A DNA stretch of 64,000 bases from Curtobacterium flaccumfaciens pv. betae (GTDB taxonomy: Bacteria > Actinomycetota > Actinomycetes > Actinomycetales > Microbacteriaceae). The notes beneath the pieces are model-generated. The model saw only the letters and a list, made by a program, of their open reading frames with translations, was not told the origin of the DNA and made no database searches. Of the stretch, positions 29,630 to 38,958 are shown piece by piece. Each line of letters starts with the position of its first letter. Position 1 is the first letter of the stretch. Position numbers and translations under genes: made by a program. The DNA lies in the NCBI RefSeq assembly GCF_026241855.1, contig NZ_JAPJDC010000001.1, positions 1,860,001 to 1,924,000 of the forward strand, written 5' to 3'.

Positions 29630-31318
29630 TCAGTGATCGCCGGGGCCGACCTGGGGAGCCTGGTGGCCACCCTCGAGGTTCGGGCCGTGGTGCGCGGCGT
29701 GCGCTGCCTCGAGCTCTGCCTTCGAAACCGGCTCGATGCGGTCCTCGAAGAAGAAGCGGGAGACGCCGGCGCGGACCTTCTGCAGACCCGTGATCTTGCC
29801 CTTGGCGTTCGGGCGGATCATCAGCGGCTTGTACTCGTTGAACTGCAGGAGCTTCCAGCGCTCGTACTCGTCGAGCTGCTCGTGCACCTCGATGTACTCG
29901 CCGTGGGGGAGTCGGACGATGCGACCCGACTCGTAGCCGTGCAGGACGATCTCGCGGTCCTTCTTCTGGAGGGCGAGGCAGACACGCTTCGTGATCCAGA
30001 AGGCGATGAACGGACCGAGGACCGTCGTCGCCTGGATCACGTGGATCACGTGTTCGATCGACACCAGGAAGTGCGTCGCGATGATGTCCGACGATGCTGC
30101 TGCCCAGAGGCTGGCGTAGAGCGTGATGCCAGCGGCACCGAACGCCGTGCGCGTCGGGGCGTTGCGCGGACGGTCGAGGATGTGGTGCTCACGCTTGTCG
30201 CCCGTGACCCACGCCTCGATGAAGGGGTAGAGCAGGATCGCCAGGATGAGCAGCACCAGGACCGCGATCGGCGCCAGGATGTTGAACGACACCGTGTAGC
30301 CGAACCACACGACCTCCCAGTGCGGCGGGACCAGTCGGAGCGCGCCGTCGGCGAAGCCGATGTACCAGTCGGGCTGGGTACCAGCGGACACCGGGGAGGG
30401 GTCGTACGGGCCGTAGTTCCAGATCGGGTTGATCGTGAACAGCGACGCGATGAGGGCCAGGATGCCCGCGACGATGAAGAAGAACCCACCGGCCTTCGCG
30501 GCGAACGCCGGGAGGATCGGGACACCGACGACGTTCTCGTTGGTCTTGCCCGGACCGGCGAACTGCGTGTGCTTGTTGATCACGACGAGCACGAGGTGGA
30601 CACCGAGCACCGCGACGAGGATCGCCGGCAGCAGCAGGATGTGCAGCGTGTACAGGCGGCCGACGATGTCGGTCCCCGGGAACTCGCCACCGAACAGCAG
30701 GTAGGCGATCCAGACGCCGATGACCGGGACACCCTCGATCATGCCGACGATGATCCGCAGACCGTTTCCGGAGAGCAGGTCGTCGGGGAGCGAGTAGCCG
30801 GTGAAGCCCTCGGCCATGGCGAGGACCCAGAGCAGGAAGCCGAAGACCCAGTTGAGCTCACGCGGCTTGCGGAAGGCACCGGTGAAGAACACGCGGGCCA
30901 TGTGCAGCATGATCGACGCCACGAACAGCAGGGCCGCCCAGTGGTGGACCTGACGGACGAAGAGCCCGCCGCGGATGTCGAACGAGATGTCGAGCGTGGA
31001 CTGCAGGGCCGTCGACATCGCCACGCCCTTGAGCGGGACGTACGAGCCGTTGTAGACGACCTCGGTCATGGACGCCTGGAAGAAGAACGTCAGGAAGGTC
31101 CCGGAGAGCAGCACGACGACGAAGCTGTACAGCGCCACCTCGCCGAGCATGAAGCTCCAGTGGTCCGGGAAGATCTTCCGGCCGACTTCCTTGACGAGGC
31201 CCGAGATGCTGGTGCGCTCGTCGATGTAGTTGGCGACCCCGCCGATGATGCGGGATCCGCGCTCCGGCGCCGGCTTGTTCGACGACGTGTTCGGTGCGGT
31301 GGTGGTGGTGCTGGTCAT
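29630..31318 (-). CDS. qcrB: Cytochrome bc complex, cytochrome b subunit
   Basis: 562 residues, the long actinobacterial form. Core helices carry the heme-b histidines (HHWAALLFVASIMLHMARV and HILLLPAILVAVLGVHLVLV regions). Quinol-site residues lie in the central part, and the C-terminal extension is polar. Last gene of ctaE-qcrC-qcrA-qcrB; start overlaps the qcrA stop by one base. Confidence 0.95.
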   Translation of the reverse strand: MTSTTTTAPNTSSNKPAPERGSRIIGGVANYIDERTSISGLVKEVGRKIFPDHWSFMLGEVALYSFVVVLLSGTFLTFFFQASMTEVVYNGSYVPLKGVAMSTALQSTLDISFDIRGGLFVRQVHHWAALLFVASIMLHMARVFFTGAFRKPRELNWVFGFLLWVLAMAEGFTGYSLPDDLLSGNGLRIIVGMIEGVPVIGVWIAYLLFGGEFPGTDIVGRLYTLHILLLPAILVAVLGVHLVLVVINKHTQFAGPGKTNENVVGVPILPAFAAKAGGFFFIVAGILALIASLFTINPIWNYGPYDPSPVSAGTQPDWYIGFADGALRLVPPHWEVVWFGYTVSFNILAPIAVLVLLILAILLYPFIEAWVTGDKREHHILDRPRNAPTRTAFGAAGITLYASLWAAASSDIIATHFLVSIEHVIHVIQATTVLGPFIAFWITKRVCLALQKKDREIVLHGYESGRIVRLPHGEYIEVHEQLDEYERWKLLQFNEYKPLMIRPNAKGKITGLQKVRAGVSRFFFEDRIEPVSKAELEAAHAAHHGPNLEGGHQAPQVGPGDH

Positions 31319-32382
31319 CAGCGTTCACGCTCCCAGAAGGACGGTCCGACCGGCTCGTGGAAGTCGCTCTGGGCAACCAGGTAGCCGTCGTCGTCGATCG
31401 CGATCGGAAGTTGGGGGAGGGGGCGTGCTGCCGGACCGAAGATGACCTCGCAGTTGTTCGAGACATCGAAGGTGGACTGGTGGCACGGGCACAGCAGGTG
31501 GTGCGTCTGCTGTTCGTAGAGCGCGACGGGGCAACCGACGTGGGTGCAGATCTTGGAGTACGCGACGATGCCGTCGTAGCCCCAGTTCTCGTGGCCCTTG
31601 GACGGGTTGAGGTCCTTCGGGTCCAGACGCATCAGGAGGACGGAGGCCTTCGCCTTCTCCTCCAGCATGTGCTCGGACTCGAGCATGCCCTCGGGGATGA
31701 CGTGGAACACCGAACCGATGGTGACGTCGGAGGCCTTGATCGGCAGACCCGTCGGGTCCTTCGTCAGGCGCAGGCCCTGCTTCCAGAAGGTGTGGCGGAG
31801 CAGCTCGTTGGGGTCCTCGGCCGGAGCGAGGTCACGGACCAGGACGATGCCGGGGAGCGGGAAGGCGGCCAGGGCACCGATCATCGAGTTGCGGATCAGC
31901 TTGCGCCGGCTGAAACCGGACTCCTTGTCGGCGAGCTGGAACGCCTCGACCGCCTTGGCGCGGGTCGCGTCGGTGCCGCGGGTGCCGTGACGGAGCTCGG
32001 TGATCTCGCGGTCGACGACGAGCGACTTCGACCAGTAGACGGCACCGAGGCCGAGGGCGAGGAGCGCGAGGGCGATCGACAGGCCCAGGAAGAGGTTCGC
32101 GGTGCGGACCGTCCCGAAGTCGCTCGGGTCGATCGGGAAGGCGACGTACGCCGCGATCGACAGGACGCTGCCGACGATCGACAGGTAGAAGTAGGCGGCG
32201 ACCTGGCGCTCGGCCAGACGCTGCTTCTTCGGGTCGACATCGGTGCGACGCGGGCGGTGCGGCGGCTCGCCCGGGTTCTCGAACGGGTCGACGGGGAGGA
32301 CCGCGATCCCGGGGGAGGTGGTCGTGCCGTGCTTCTCGACAGCCGAGGACGAGTTCAGCGTCTCGTCGTCGTGCTCTGCCAT
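31318..32382 (-). CDS. qcrA: Cytochrome bc complex, Rieske iron-sulfur subunit
   Basis: 354 residues with three N-terminal membrane helices, as in actinobacterial QcrA, and a Rieske domain with CTHVGC and CPCHQS binding the [2Fe-2S] cluster. A twin-arginine-like SRRKLIRN precedes the third helix, in line with Tat-dependent placement of the Rieske domain. I start at ATG 32380-32382 (AAGGGAA upstream) rather than nine codons earlier. Confidence 0.95.
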   Translation of the reverse strand: MAEHDDETLNSSSAVEKHGTTTSPGIAVLPVDPFENPGEPPHRPRRTDVDPKKQRLAERQVAAYFYLSIVGSVLSIAAYVAFPIDPSDFGTVRTANLFLGLSIALALLALGLGAVYWSKSLVVDREITELRHGTRGTDATRAKAVEAFQLADKESGFSRRKLIRNSMIGALAAFPLPGIVLVRDLAPAEDPNELLRHTFWKQGLRLTKDPTGLPIKASDVTIGSVFHVIPEGMLESEHMLEEKAKASVLLMRLDPKDLNPSKGHENWGYDGIVAYSKICTHVGCPVALYEQQTHHLLCPCHQSTFDVSNNCEVIFGPAARPLPQLPIAIDDDGYLVAQSDFHEPVGPSFWERER

Positions 32383-32415
32383 GGTGTTCCCTTCAGTGTC
32401 GTTCGACACGGACGA

Positions 32416-33225
32416 TCAGTTGGACTTCGCGGTCAGCCAGACGGTCATCGCGACGACCGCGCCGAGTCCGAAGATCCAGATGAACAGACCCTCGGCGACC
32501 GGCCCCAGGGAGCCGAGTGCGAAGCCACCGGGGGACTTGTTGTCCTGCACGTACTTGAGGTACGTGATGATGTCGGCCTTCTGCTCCGGCGTCAGGTTCA
32601 GGTCGTTGAAGACCGGCATGTTCTGCGGGCCGGTGAGCATGGCCTCGTAGATGTGCTTGCCGGAAACCGTCTCGAGGCTCGGGGCGTACTTGCCCTCGGT
32701 CAGTGCACCACCGGCGCCGGCCACGTTGTGGCACATGGCGCAGTTGATGCGGAACAGCTCGGCGCCTTCGGCAGCGTCGCCGTCCTCACCGTTGGTGAGC
32801 TCGGTGGACGGGACCGACGGGCCGGGGCCGAGGGAGGCGACGTACTGCGCGAGTGCGTCGACCTGCTCGTCCGTGAACTGCGCGGGCTTCTCTTCGGCCT
32901 GCGGGCCCTGAGCGGCCATCGGCATGCGGCCGGTGCCGACCTGGAAGTCGACCGACGCGGCACCGACACCGATGAGGGACGGGCCCTCGCTCGTGCCCTG
33001 CGCGGAGAGACCGTGGCAGGTGGCGCAGTTCGAGGCGAAGAGCTTCTCGCCCTCGTTCACCTGCGACTGGCTCGAGGCGGCGACGGTGTTCGTGCTGTCG
33101 TCGGCGTTCGCCGTGGAGCTGAACAGTGCGTACGCGCCACCGGTGGTCATGAGACCCACGACGATGAGCGACACGGTCGCCATCGGTGAACGGCGGCCCT
33201 TCTTGGACTTGGTTCTGTTGAACAT
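32416..33225 (-). CDS. qcrC: Cytochrome bc complex, diheme cytochrome c subunit
   Basis: 269 residues. N-terminal membrane anchor (VSLIVVGLMTTGGAYALF), two c-type heme sites (CATCH and CAMCH), and a C-terminal membrane helix. The diheme QcrC hands electrons directly to oxidase, replacing soluble cytochrome c. Lies 33 bp upstream of qcrA and 21 bp after ctaE. Confidence 0.95.
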   Translation of the reverse strand: MFNRTKSKKGRRSPMATVSLIVVGLMTTGGAYALFSSTANADDSTNTVAASSQSQVNEGEKLFASNCATCHGLSAQGTSEGPSLIGVGAASVDFQVGTGRMPMAAQGPQAEEKPAQFTDEQVDALAQYVASLGPGPSVPSTELTNGEDGDAAEGAELFRINCAMCHNVAGAGGALTEGKYAPSLETVSGKHIYEAMLTGPQNMPVFNDLNLTPEQKADIITYLKYVQDNKSPGGFALGSLGPVAEGLFIWIFGLGAVVAMTVWLTAKSN

Positions 33226-33246
33226 GTGCTGGGGGGTGTCCAGTTC

Positions 33247-33876
33247 CTACTTGAGAAGGTAGATGACGGCGAAGAGGAAGATCCACACGACGTCGACGAA
33301 GTGCCAGTAGTACGACACGACGATGGCGGTGGTCGCTTCCTTGTGGCCGAAGTTCTTGGCGGCGAAACCGCGGCCGAGCGTCAGCAGGAAGGCGATGAGG
33401 CCACCGGTCACGTGGAGCCCGTGGAACCCGGTGGTCATGTAGAACGCCGAGCCGTAGGCGCTGGAGGAGAGCGTCACGCCCTCGTGCCAGAGGTTGGCGT
33501 ACTCGAAGATCTGGCCGCAGACGAAGATCGCACCCATCGCGTAGGTGACGAAGAACCACTCCGTCATGCCCCAGTGGCGAGGGTTCCAGCTCGTCCGGTG
33601 CACCTGGAAGCGCTCCGCAGCGAACACGGCGAACTGGCAGGCGAAGCTGGACAGCACCAGGATGATCGTGTTCACGGAGGCGAAGGGCACCTCGAGCTTC
33701 GCGGTCTCGGTCGCCCAGAGCTCAGGGGACGTGCTGCGGAGCGTGAAGTAGATCGCGAACAGGCCGGCGAAGAACATGACCTCGCTGCCCAGCCACACGA
33801 TCGTCCCCACGGCCACGGCGTTCGGCCTGTTGAGGGCCGGACCGCTGGCTGATCTGGAGAGAGAGGTGCTAGTCAC
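33247..33876 (-). CDS. ctaE: Cytochrome c oxidase subunit III
   Basis: About 209 residues with five membrane helices; [21 protein letters not shown], the central [11 protein letters not shown], and [13 protein letters not shown] to [18 protein letters not shown] (each quoted in part). I favour the GTG at 33874-33876 because a CATAAT -10-like box ends seven bases before it, which would give a leaderless message. An ATG three codons upstream (33883-33885) lies inside that box. First gene of the respiratory operon; divergent from trpD. Confidence 0.92.
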   Translation of the reverse strand: MTSTSLSRSASGPALNRPNAVAVGTIVWLGSEVMFFAGLFAIYFTLRSTSPELWATETAKLEVPFASVNTIILVLSSFACQFAVFAAERFQVHRTSWNPRHWGMTEWFFVTYAMGAIFVCGQIFEYANLWHEGVTLSSSAYGSAFYMTTGFHGLHVTGGLIAFLLTLGRGFAAKNFGHKEATTAIVVSYYWHFVDVVWIFLFAVIYLLK

Positions 33877-33943
33877 GTCCTCCATTATGGCCGAAACCCC
33901 CGACAGTGTTTTCGCAGGAGACTGGCGGGTCTCTCGAATTCAC

Positions 33944-33949
33944 TACGAT
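33944..33949 (+). promoter_or_regulatory. -10 box of trpD, leaderless arrangement
   Basis: TACGAT ends six bases before the trpD ATG at 33956, so the transcript should start at or next to the start codon. No Shine-Dalgarno is visible. The divergent ctaE promoter shares this ~80-bp gap. Confidence 0.5.
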
Positions 33950-33955
33950 CGAGCC

Positions 33956-35011
33956 ATGCCTGACGCACTTTCTTGGCCAGCGGTGATCAGCGCGCTCATG
34001 GCGCGCGAGGACCTGACGATCAGGCAATCCACATGGGCCATGGAGGAGATCGTGCACGGGCGCGCCACCCAGGCACAGATCGCAGCCTTCGCCGTGACGC
34101 TCCGCGCGAAGGGCGAGACCGTCGACGAGGTCGTCGGGTTCCGCGACGCGATCCTGGACGCCGCGGTTCCGCTCGACGTCGACCCGATGGCGCTCGACAT
34201 CGTCGGGACCGGCGGCGACGTGGTCGGCACCGTGAACATCTCGACCATGGCGGCCATCGTGATCGCTGCCGCCGGGGTCCCCGTCGTCAAGCACGGCAAC
34301 AAGGCCAGCTCGTCGAAGTCCGGGTCGAGCGACGTGCTCGCCGCCCTCGGACTCGATCTCACGATGGACGCCGCGCGTGTCGCGGACACCTTCCGGCGTG
34401 TCGGGCTGACCTTCGCCTTCGCCAACGCGTTCCACCCCGGTTTCGCCCACGCAGGCCCGGTCCGGCGCGAGATCGGCGTACCGACGGTGTTCAACTTCCT
34501 CGGCCCGCTCGTCAACCCCGCGCGGTGCGAGGCGAACGCCGTGGGTGTCGCCCAGCTCGAGCTCGTCCCGATCATCACGGGCGTGTTCCAGACGCGCGGC
34601 GCGACGGCCCTCGTGTTCCGCGGCGACGACGGACTCGACGAGCTGACGACCACCGGGCACAGTCACATCTGGGAGGTCACCGGCGGCCGCGTGACCGAGC
34701 ACGACCTCGACCCGCGGGACCTCGGCATCGCCCGGGCACGCACGGACGACCTGCTCGGCGGCGACCCCGAGCACAACGCCGACGTCGTCCACCGGGTGCT
34801 CGCGGGGGAGACCGGACCCGTCCGCGACATCGTCCTGCTGAACGCCGCGGCCGGCCTCGTCTCGTTCCGCCTGGCGCAGGACCCGAACGAGTCCGACCGG
34901 CCGATCCTGCAGCGGTTCCGCGAGCAGCTCGTCGTCGCTGCCGAGGCGGTCGACTCCGGCGCCGGTGCGCGCAAACTGGCTGATTGGGTCGGCGCAGCTC
35001 CCGCCGCGTAG
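33956..35011 (+). CDS. trpD: Anthranilate phosphoribosyltransferase
   Basis: Second step of tryptophan synthesis: anthranilate + PRPP. 351 residues with DIVGTGGDVVGTVNIST (PRPP loop), KHGNKASSSKSGSSDVL and FNFLGPLVNPA. It is separate from other trp genes and next to ctaE, as in mycobacteria. An upstream in-frame ATG at 33887 exists but extends past the family start. Confidence 0.95.
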   Translation: MPDALSWPAVISALMAREDLTIRQSTWAMEEIVHGRATQAQIAAFAVTLRAKGETVDEVVGFRDAILDAAVPLDVDPMALDIVGTGGDVVGTVNISTMAAIVIAAAGVPVVKHGNKASSSKSGSSDVLAALGLDLTMDAARVADTFRRVGLTFAFANAFHPGFAHAGPVRREIGVPTVFNFLGPLVNPARCEANAVGVAQLELVPIITGVFQTRGATALVFRGDDGLDELTTTGHSHIWEVTGGRVTEHDLDPRDLGIARARTDDLLGGDPEHNADVVHRVLAGETGPVRDIVLLNAAAGLVSFRLAQDPNESDRPILQRFREQLVVAAEAVDSGAGARKLADWVGAAPAA

Positions 35012-35122
35012 TCCACGCCGCCTCCACCCGAACCGCACCCTGCCGCACCGCGCCGGCAACCACCCGACGATCCGACGACCCGACGACCGGCCGCGCCCGA
35101 CGCGCAGGAGACGCAACGCACA

Positions 35123-35163
35123 GGAGGCCCGGTGCCGGTTCCAGGAACCGGCACCGGGCCTCC
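35123..35163. terminator. Bidirectional terminator between trpD and glpK
   Basis: Perfect 20-bp inverted repeat (GGAGGCCCGGTGCCGGTTCC and its complement) around a single central A, between two convergent genes. Its outer GGAGGCCCGG resembles the GGAGGC palindromes elsewhere in the window. Confidence 0.85.
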
Positions 35164-35206
35164 CGTCGGTGCGTTCAGTGCACGCGGTCAGCGTGCGCGT
35201 GCTTCG

Positions 35207-36718
35207 TTACTGCACGTCCTCGTCGACCCAGTCGAAGGTCTTCGTGACGGCCTTCTTCCACAGGCGGAGCGTGCGCTCGCGCTCGGCGGCGTCGAGCTGG
35301 GGCTCCCAGCGCTTGTCCTCCTGCCAGTTGGCACGGAGCTCGTCGAGGTTGGCCCAGAAGCCGACCGCGAGACCAGCGGCGTAGGCCGCACCGAGCGCCG
35401 TCGTCTCCGCGACGACCGGCCGGACGACCGGCACGTTGAGCATGTCGGCCTGGAACTGCATGAGCTCGCTGTTCGCGGTCATGCCACCGTCGACCTTGAG
35501 CTCGGTCAGGTCCACGCCGGAGTCGGCGTTGACCGCGTCGAGGACCTCGCGGGTCTGCAGCGCCGTCGCTTCGAGGGCGGCACGCGCGATGTGCCCCTTG
35601 TTGACGAAGCGGGTGAGGCCGACGATCGCACCGCGGGCGTCCGGACGCCAGTACGGCGCGAAGAGCCCGGAGAACGCCGGCACGAAGTACACGCCGCCGT
35701 TGTCCTCGACGGTCTTGGCCAGGGCCTCGACCTCCGGGGCGCTGCCGATCAGACCGAGGTTGTCGCGGAGCCACTGGATGAGCGAGCCCGTGACGGCGAT
35801 CGAACCCTCGAGGGCGTAGTGCGTCTCCTGGTCGCCGAGCTTGTAGCCGACGGTGGTGAGCAGGCCGTTCTCGGAGCGGACGATCTCGGTACCGGTGTTG
35901 AAGATCAGGAAGTTGCCGGTGCCGTAGGTGTTCTTCGACTCGCCCTGGTCGAACGCGGCCTGACCGAAGGTCGCTGCCTGCTGGTCACCGAGGATGCCGG
36001 CGATCGGGACCTCGCGCAGCAGGCTCGAGGACTCGACGTGACCGTAGACCTCGGAGGAGCTGACGATCTCGGGGAGCATCGACTTCGGGACGCCGAAGTC
36101 GGCGAGGATGTCGTCGCGCCACTGCAGCGTCTCGAGGTCCATGAACAGCGTGCGGGACGCGTTCGTGACGTCGGTCTTGTGGACGCCGCCGTCGACGCCA
36201 CCGGTCAGGTTCCAGAGGACCCAGGTGTCGGTGGTGCCGAAGAGCAGGTCGCCCGCCTCGGCTTTCTCACGAGCACCCTCGACGTTCTCGAGGATCCACA
36301 TGATCTTGGTCCCGGCGAAGTACGTCGCGAGCGGCAGGCCGACGATGGCCTTGTACTTGTCGGTGTCGCCGTCGGCGAGCTTGTCGACGAGCGCCTGCGT
36401 GCGGGTGTCCTGCCAGACGATCGCGTTGTAGATCGGCTTGCCGGTGGTCTTGTCCCAGACGACGGCGGTCTCGCGCTGGTTGGTGATGCCGACGGCTGCG
36501 ACGTCGTGGCGCGTGATGTCGGCACGCGACAGTGCCTGACCGATCACCTCGCGGGTGTTGTCCCAGATCTCGGCGGGGTCGTGCTCGACCCACCCGGCGC
36601 GCGGGAAGATCTGCTCGTGTTCCTTCTGCCCGGTCGAGATGATCGAACCGGAGTGGTCGAACACGATTGCTCGGGTCGAGGTCGTGCCCTGGTCGATGGC
36701 GACGATGTAGTCGGCCAT
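35207..36718 (-). CDS. glpK: Glycerol kinase
   Basis: Phosphorylates glycerol to glycerol 3-phosphate. 503 residues, FGGY family: N-terminal [27 protein letters not shown], and [15 protein letters not shown] in the C-terminal domain. ATG with AAGGAG upstream. Downstream partner of glpF on the same strand (79-bp gap). Confidence 0.96.
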   Translation of the reverse strand: MADYIVAIDQGTTSTRAIVFDHSGSIISTGQKEHEQIFPRAGWVEHDPAEIWDNTREVIGQALSRADITRHDVAAVGITNQRETAVVWDKTTGKPIYNAIVWQDTRTQALVDKLADGDTDKYKAIVGLPLATYFAGTKIMWILENVEGAREKAEAGDLLFGTTDTWVLWNLTGGVDGGVHKTDVTNASRTLFMDLETLQWRDDILADFGVPKSMLPEIVSSSEVYGHVESSSLLREVPIAGILGDQQAATFGQAAFDQGESKNTYGTGNFLIFNTGTEIVRSENGLLTTVGYKLGDQETHYALEGSIAVTGSLIQWLRDNLGLIGSAPEVEALAKTVEDNGGVYFVPAFSGLFAPYWRPDARGAIVGLTRFVNKGHIARAALEATALQTREVLDAVNADSGVDLTELKVDGGMTANSELMQFQADMLNVPVVRPVVAETTALGAAYAAGLAVGFWANLDELRANWQEDKRWEPQLDAAERERTLRLWKKAVTKTFDWVDEDVQ

Positions 36719-36797
36719 TGGTGCTCCTTACGGGTGTTCGGTGCGGTGCGTGCTCGGTCGTACGGAACGGCCGTCCACGCCTTCGGGGTGGGGTGGG

Positions 36798-37523
36798 TCA
36801 GCTGACGACGGGCAGCAGGGCGACGGACAGGCCAGCGGCGAGGGCGCCACCGATCAGTGGTCCGACGACCGGCACCCAGGCGTAGGCCCAGTCGCTCGAG
36901 CCCTTGCCCTTGATGGGCAGGAAGGCGTGCGCGATGCGGGGGCCGAGGTCACGGGCGGGGTTGATGGCGTAGCCGGTGGGGCCACCGAGGCTGACACCGA
37001 TCGCGATCACGAGGAACGCGACGGGGATGGCGCCGAGGTCCGTGGGGGTCCCGCCGTTGGTGAAGGCGAGGACGACGAAGACCAGGACGAAGGTGCCGAT
37101 GATCTCGGTGACGAGGTTCCAGCCGTACGAGCGGATCGCGGGGCCGGTCGAGAAGACGCCGAGCTTGGCAGCGGCGTCGGGCTCCTCGTCGAAGTGCTGC
37201 TTGTAGGCGAGCCAGACGATGACGGCACCGATGACCGCACCGATGAGCTGGGCGATCCAGAAGAGGAACATCTCACCGATGGTGATCTTGCCGAGGATCG
37301 CCTGCGCGAGGCTGACCGCGGGGTTGAGCTGACCGCCGGACTTGTAGGCCACGGTGGCACCGGCGAAGACCGCGAAGCCCCAGCCGATCGTGACCATCAG
37401 GAACCCGGCTCCGAAGCCCTTCGACTTCGCCAGCGACACGGCGGCGACGACGCCGCCACCCAGGATGATGAGCATCGCCGTACCGACGAGCTCGGACAGG
37501 AAATTGACGCCGATGCCGTCCAT
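36798..37523 (-). CDS. glpF: Glycerol facilitator, aquaglyceroporin
   Basis: 241 residues, six membrane segments plus two NPA half-helices: GGQLNPAVS and INPARDLGPR, the latter with the Asp typical of glycerol-conducting members. Lets glycerol into the cell for GlpK. ATG at 37521-37523 with GGAGGT upstream. Divergent from dhaKLM across a 316-bp control region. Confidence 0.94.
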   Translation of the reverse strand: MDGIGVNFLSELVGTAMLIILGGGVVAAVSLAKSKGFGAGFLMVTIGWGFAVFAGATVAYKSGGQLNPAVSLAQAILGKITIGEMFLFWIAQLIGAVIGAVIVWLAYKQHFDEEPDAAAKLGVFSTGPAIRSYGWNLVTEIIGTFVLVFVVLAFTNGGTPTDLGAIPVAFLVIAIGVSLGGPTGYAINPARDLGPRIAHAFLPIKGKGSSDWAYAWVPVVGPLIGGALAAGLSVALLPVVS

Positions 37524-37839
37524 CGGTGACCTCCAGTGCGTGAGGGTGGGGGTCCGGCCGTGCTGCGCCGCACTCCCCGTTGAGTGATTGAGGCCAACCA
37601 TAGTGATGCGGTTCACGGCCCGGCGATGAATTCGTGAGCGAAGTGCGGCATCGTGCACGAACGTGCAGGAGGAGTGTCCCCTGCACGATCCTGAGCCGGT
37701 GACGCGTCCTCGGCATGGTGCACGAACGTGCATCGGGAACGGACGGCTGCCCGTGCCGTCGATGTAGATTGGGCGCACTCCGGTCGACGACGCGCGGTGT
37801 GACCGCCACGGTTCGACCCCGTACCCGTGGAGGCACCGC
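37524..37839. promoter_or_regulatory. Divergent glpF/dhaK control region with two identical palindromes
   Basis: TGCACGAACGTGCA (TGCACG-AA-CGTGCA) occurs perfectly at 37654-37667 and 37719-37732, centres 65 bp apart, with a half-site CTGCACGATC at 37681 between. A TAGATT -10 for dhaK lies at 37765-37770, and GGAGG at 37829-37833 is its RBS. The right palindrome would sit upstream of the -35. Binding protein unknown; no regulator gene is adjacent. Confidence 0.7.
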
Positions 37840-38841
37840 ATGAAGAAGCTCATCAACGACCCGCAAGCCGTGGTCGAGGAGACCGTCCGGGGCTTCGCCC
37901 GGGCACACGCCGGACACGTCGTCCTGGTCGAGGACCCGATCCACCTGCACCGCGCTGACGCACCCGTCGCCGGCAAGGTCGGGATCGTCAGCGGCGGTGG
38001 CAGCGGCCACGAGCCGCTGCACGCCGGCTTCGTCGGGTACGGCATGCTCGACGCCGCCGTGCCCGGCCCGGTGTTCACGAGCCCGACGCCCGACCCGATC
38101 GTCGCCGCGACGAAGGCCGTCGACGGCGGTGCGGGCGTGCTGCACATCGTGAAGAACTACACCGGCGACGTGCTCAACTTCGAGACGGCGGCAGAACTCG
38201 CGGCGATGGACGACGTCCGCGTCGAGTCCGTCGTGGTGGACGACGACGTCGCGGTGCAGGACTCCCTGTTCACCGCCGGCCGTCGCGGTGTCGCCGGGAC
38301 CGTCGTGGTGGAGAAGTGCGCCGGCGCCGCCGCCGAGCGCGGGGACGACCTGGACGCGGTCGCCGCCGTGGCCCGGCACGTCAACGACGTCACGCGGTCG
38401 ATGGGGCTCGCGCTGGCGTCGGGCACCGTCCCGCACGCGGGGGAGCCGTCGTTCGTGCTGGCCGACGACGAGGTCGAGCTCGGCATCGGCATCCACGGCG
38501 AGCCGGGCCGCGAGCGGATCGCGATGGCACCGGCGGACGAGCTGGTCGACCGCGTGCTCGAACCGATCCTGACCGACCTCGACGCTCCGGCCGGTTCGTC
38601 GCTGCTGCTCCTGGTGAACGGCATGGGCGGTACCCCGCTGTCCGAGCTCTACATCGCGTACCGACGCGCCGCCGAGGTCCTCTCCGACCGCGGCTACCAG
38701 GTCACGCGTAGTTTGGTCGGCGACTACGTCACGTCCCTCGAGATGCAGGGGTTCTCGCTCACCGTCACGGTGCTCGACGACGAACTCACTGCCCTCTGGG
38801 ACGCCCCGGTGGAGACCCCGGCCCTGCGCTGGGGACGCTGA
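37840..38841 (+). CDS. dhaK: Dihydroxyacetone kinase, substrate-binding subunit DhaK
   Basis: 333 residues. Binds dihydroxyacetone covalently through His219 in GIGIHGEPG; GIVSGGGSGHEPLHAG contacts the substrate. Works with DhaL, which supplies the phosphate. First gene of dhaKLM, 117 bp before dhaL, an unusually long gap filled with a hexanucleotide repeat. Confidence 0.95.
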   Translation: MKKLINDPQAVVEETVRGFARAHAGHVVLVEDPIHLHRADAPVAGKVGIVSGGGSGHEPLHAGFVGYGMLDAAVPGPVFTSPTPDPIVAATKAVDGGAGVLHIVKNYTGDVLNFETAAELAAMDDVRVESVVVDDDVAVQDSLFTAGRRGVAGTVVVEKCAGAAAERGDDLDAVAAVARHVNDVTRSMGLALASGTVPHAGEPSFVLADDEVELGIGIHGEPGRERIAMAPADELVDRVLEPILTDLDAPAGSSLLLLVNGMGGTPLSELYIAYRRAAEVLSDRGYQVTRSLVGDYVTSLEMQGFSLTVTVLDDELTALWDAPVETPALRWGR

Positions 38842-38889
38842 GCGACCGCGATCGCAACCGCAACCGCGACCGCAACCGCGACCGCAACC
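38842..38889. repeat. (GCRAYC)8 hexanucleotide repeat between dhaK and dhaL
   Basis: Eight consecutive hexamers of GCAACC, GCGACC or GCGATC begin on the base after the dhaK stop. The rest of the gap (38890-38958) is CCACC/GACC-rich and ends AAGGGAA, the dhaL ribosome site. Confidence 0.85.
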
Positions 38890-38958
38890 GACCACGACCG
38901 CTCGACCACCGGACCACGACACCGGGCCCACCGGGCCGGACACACGAAGGGAACCGCA

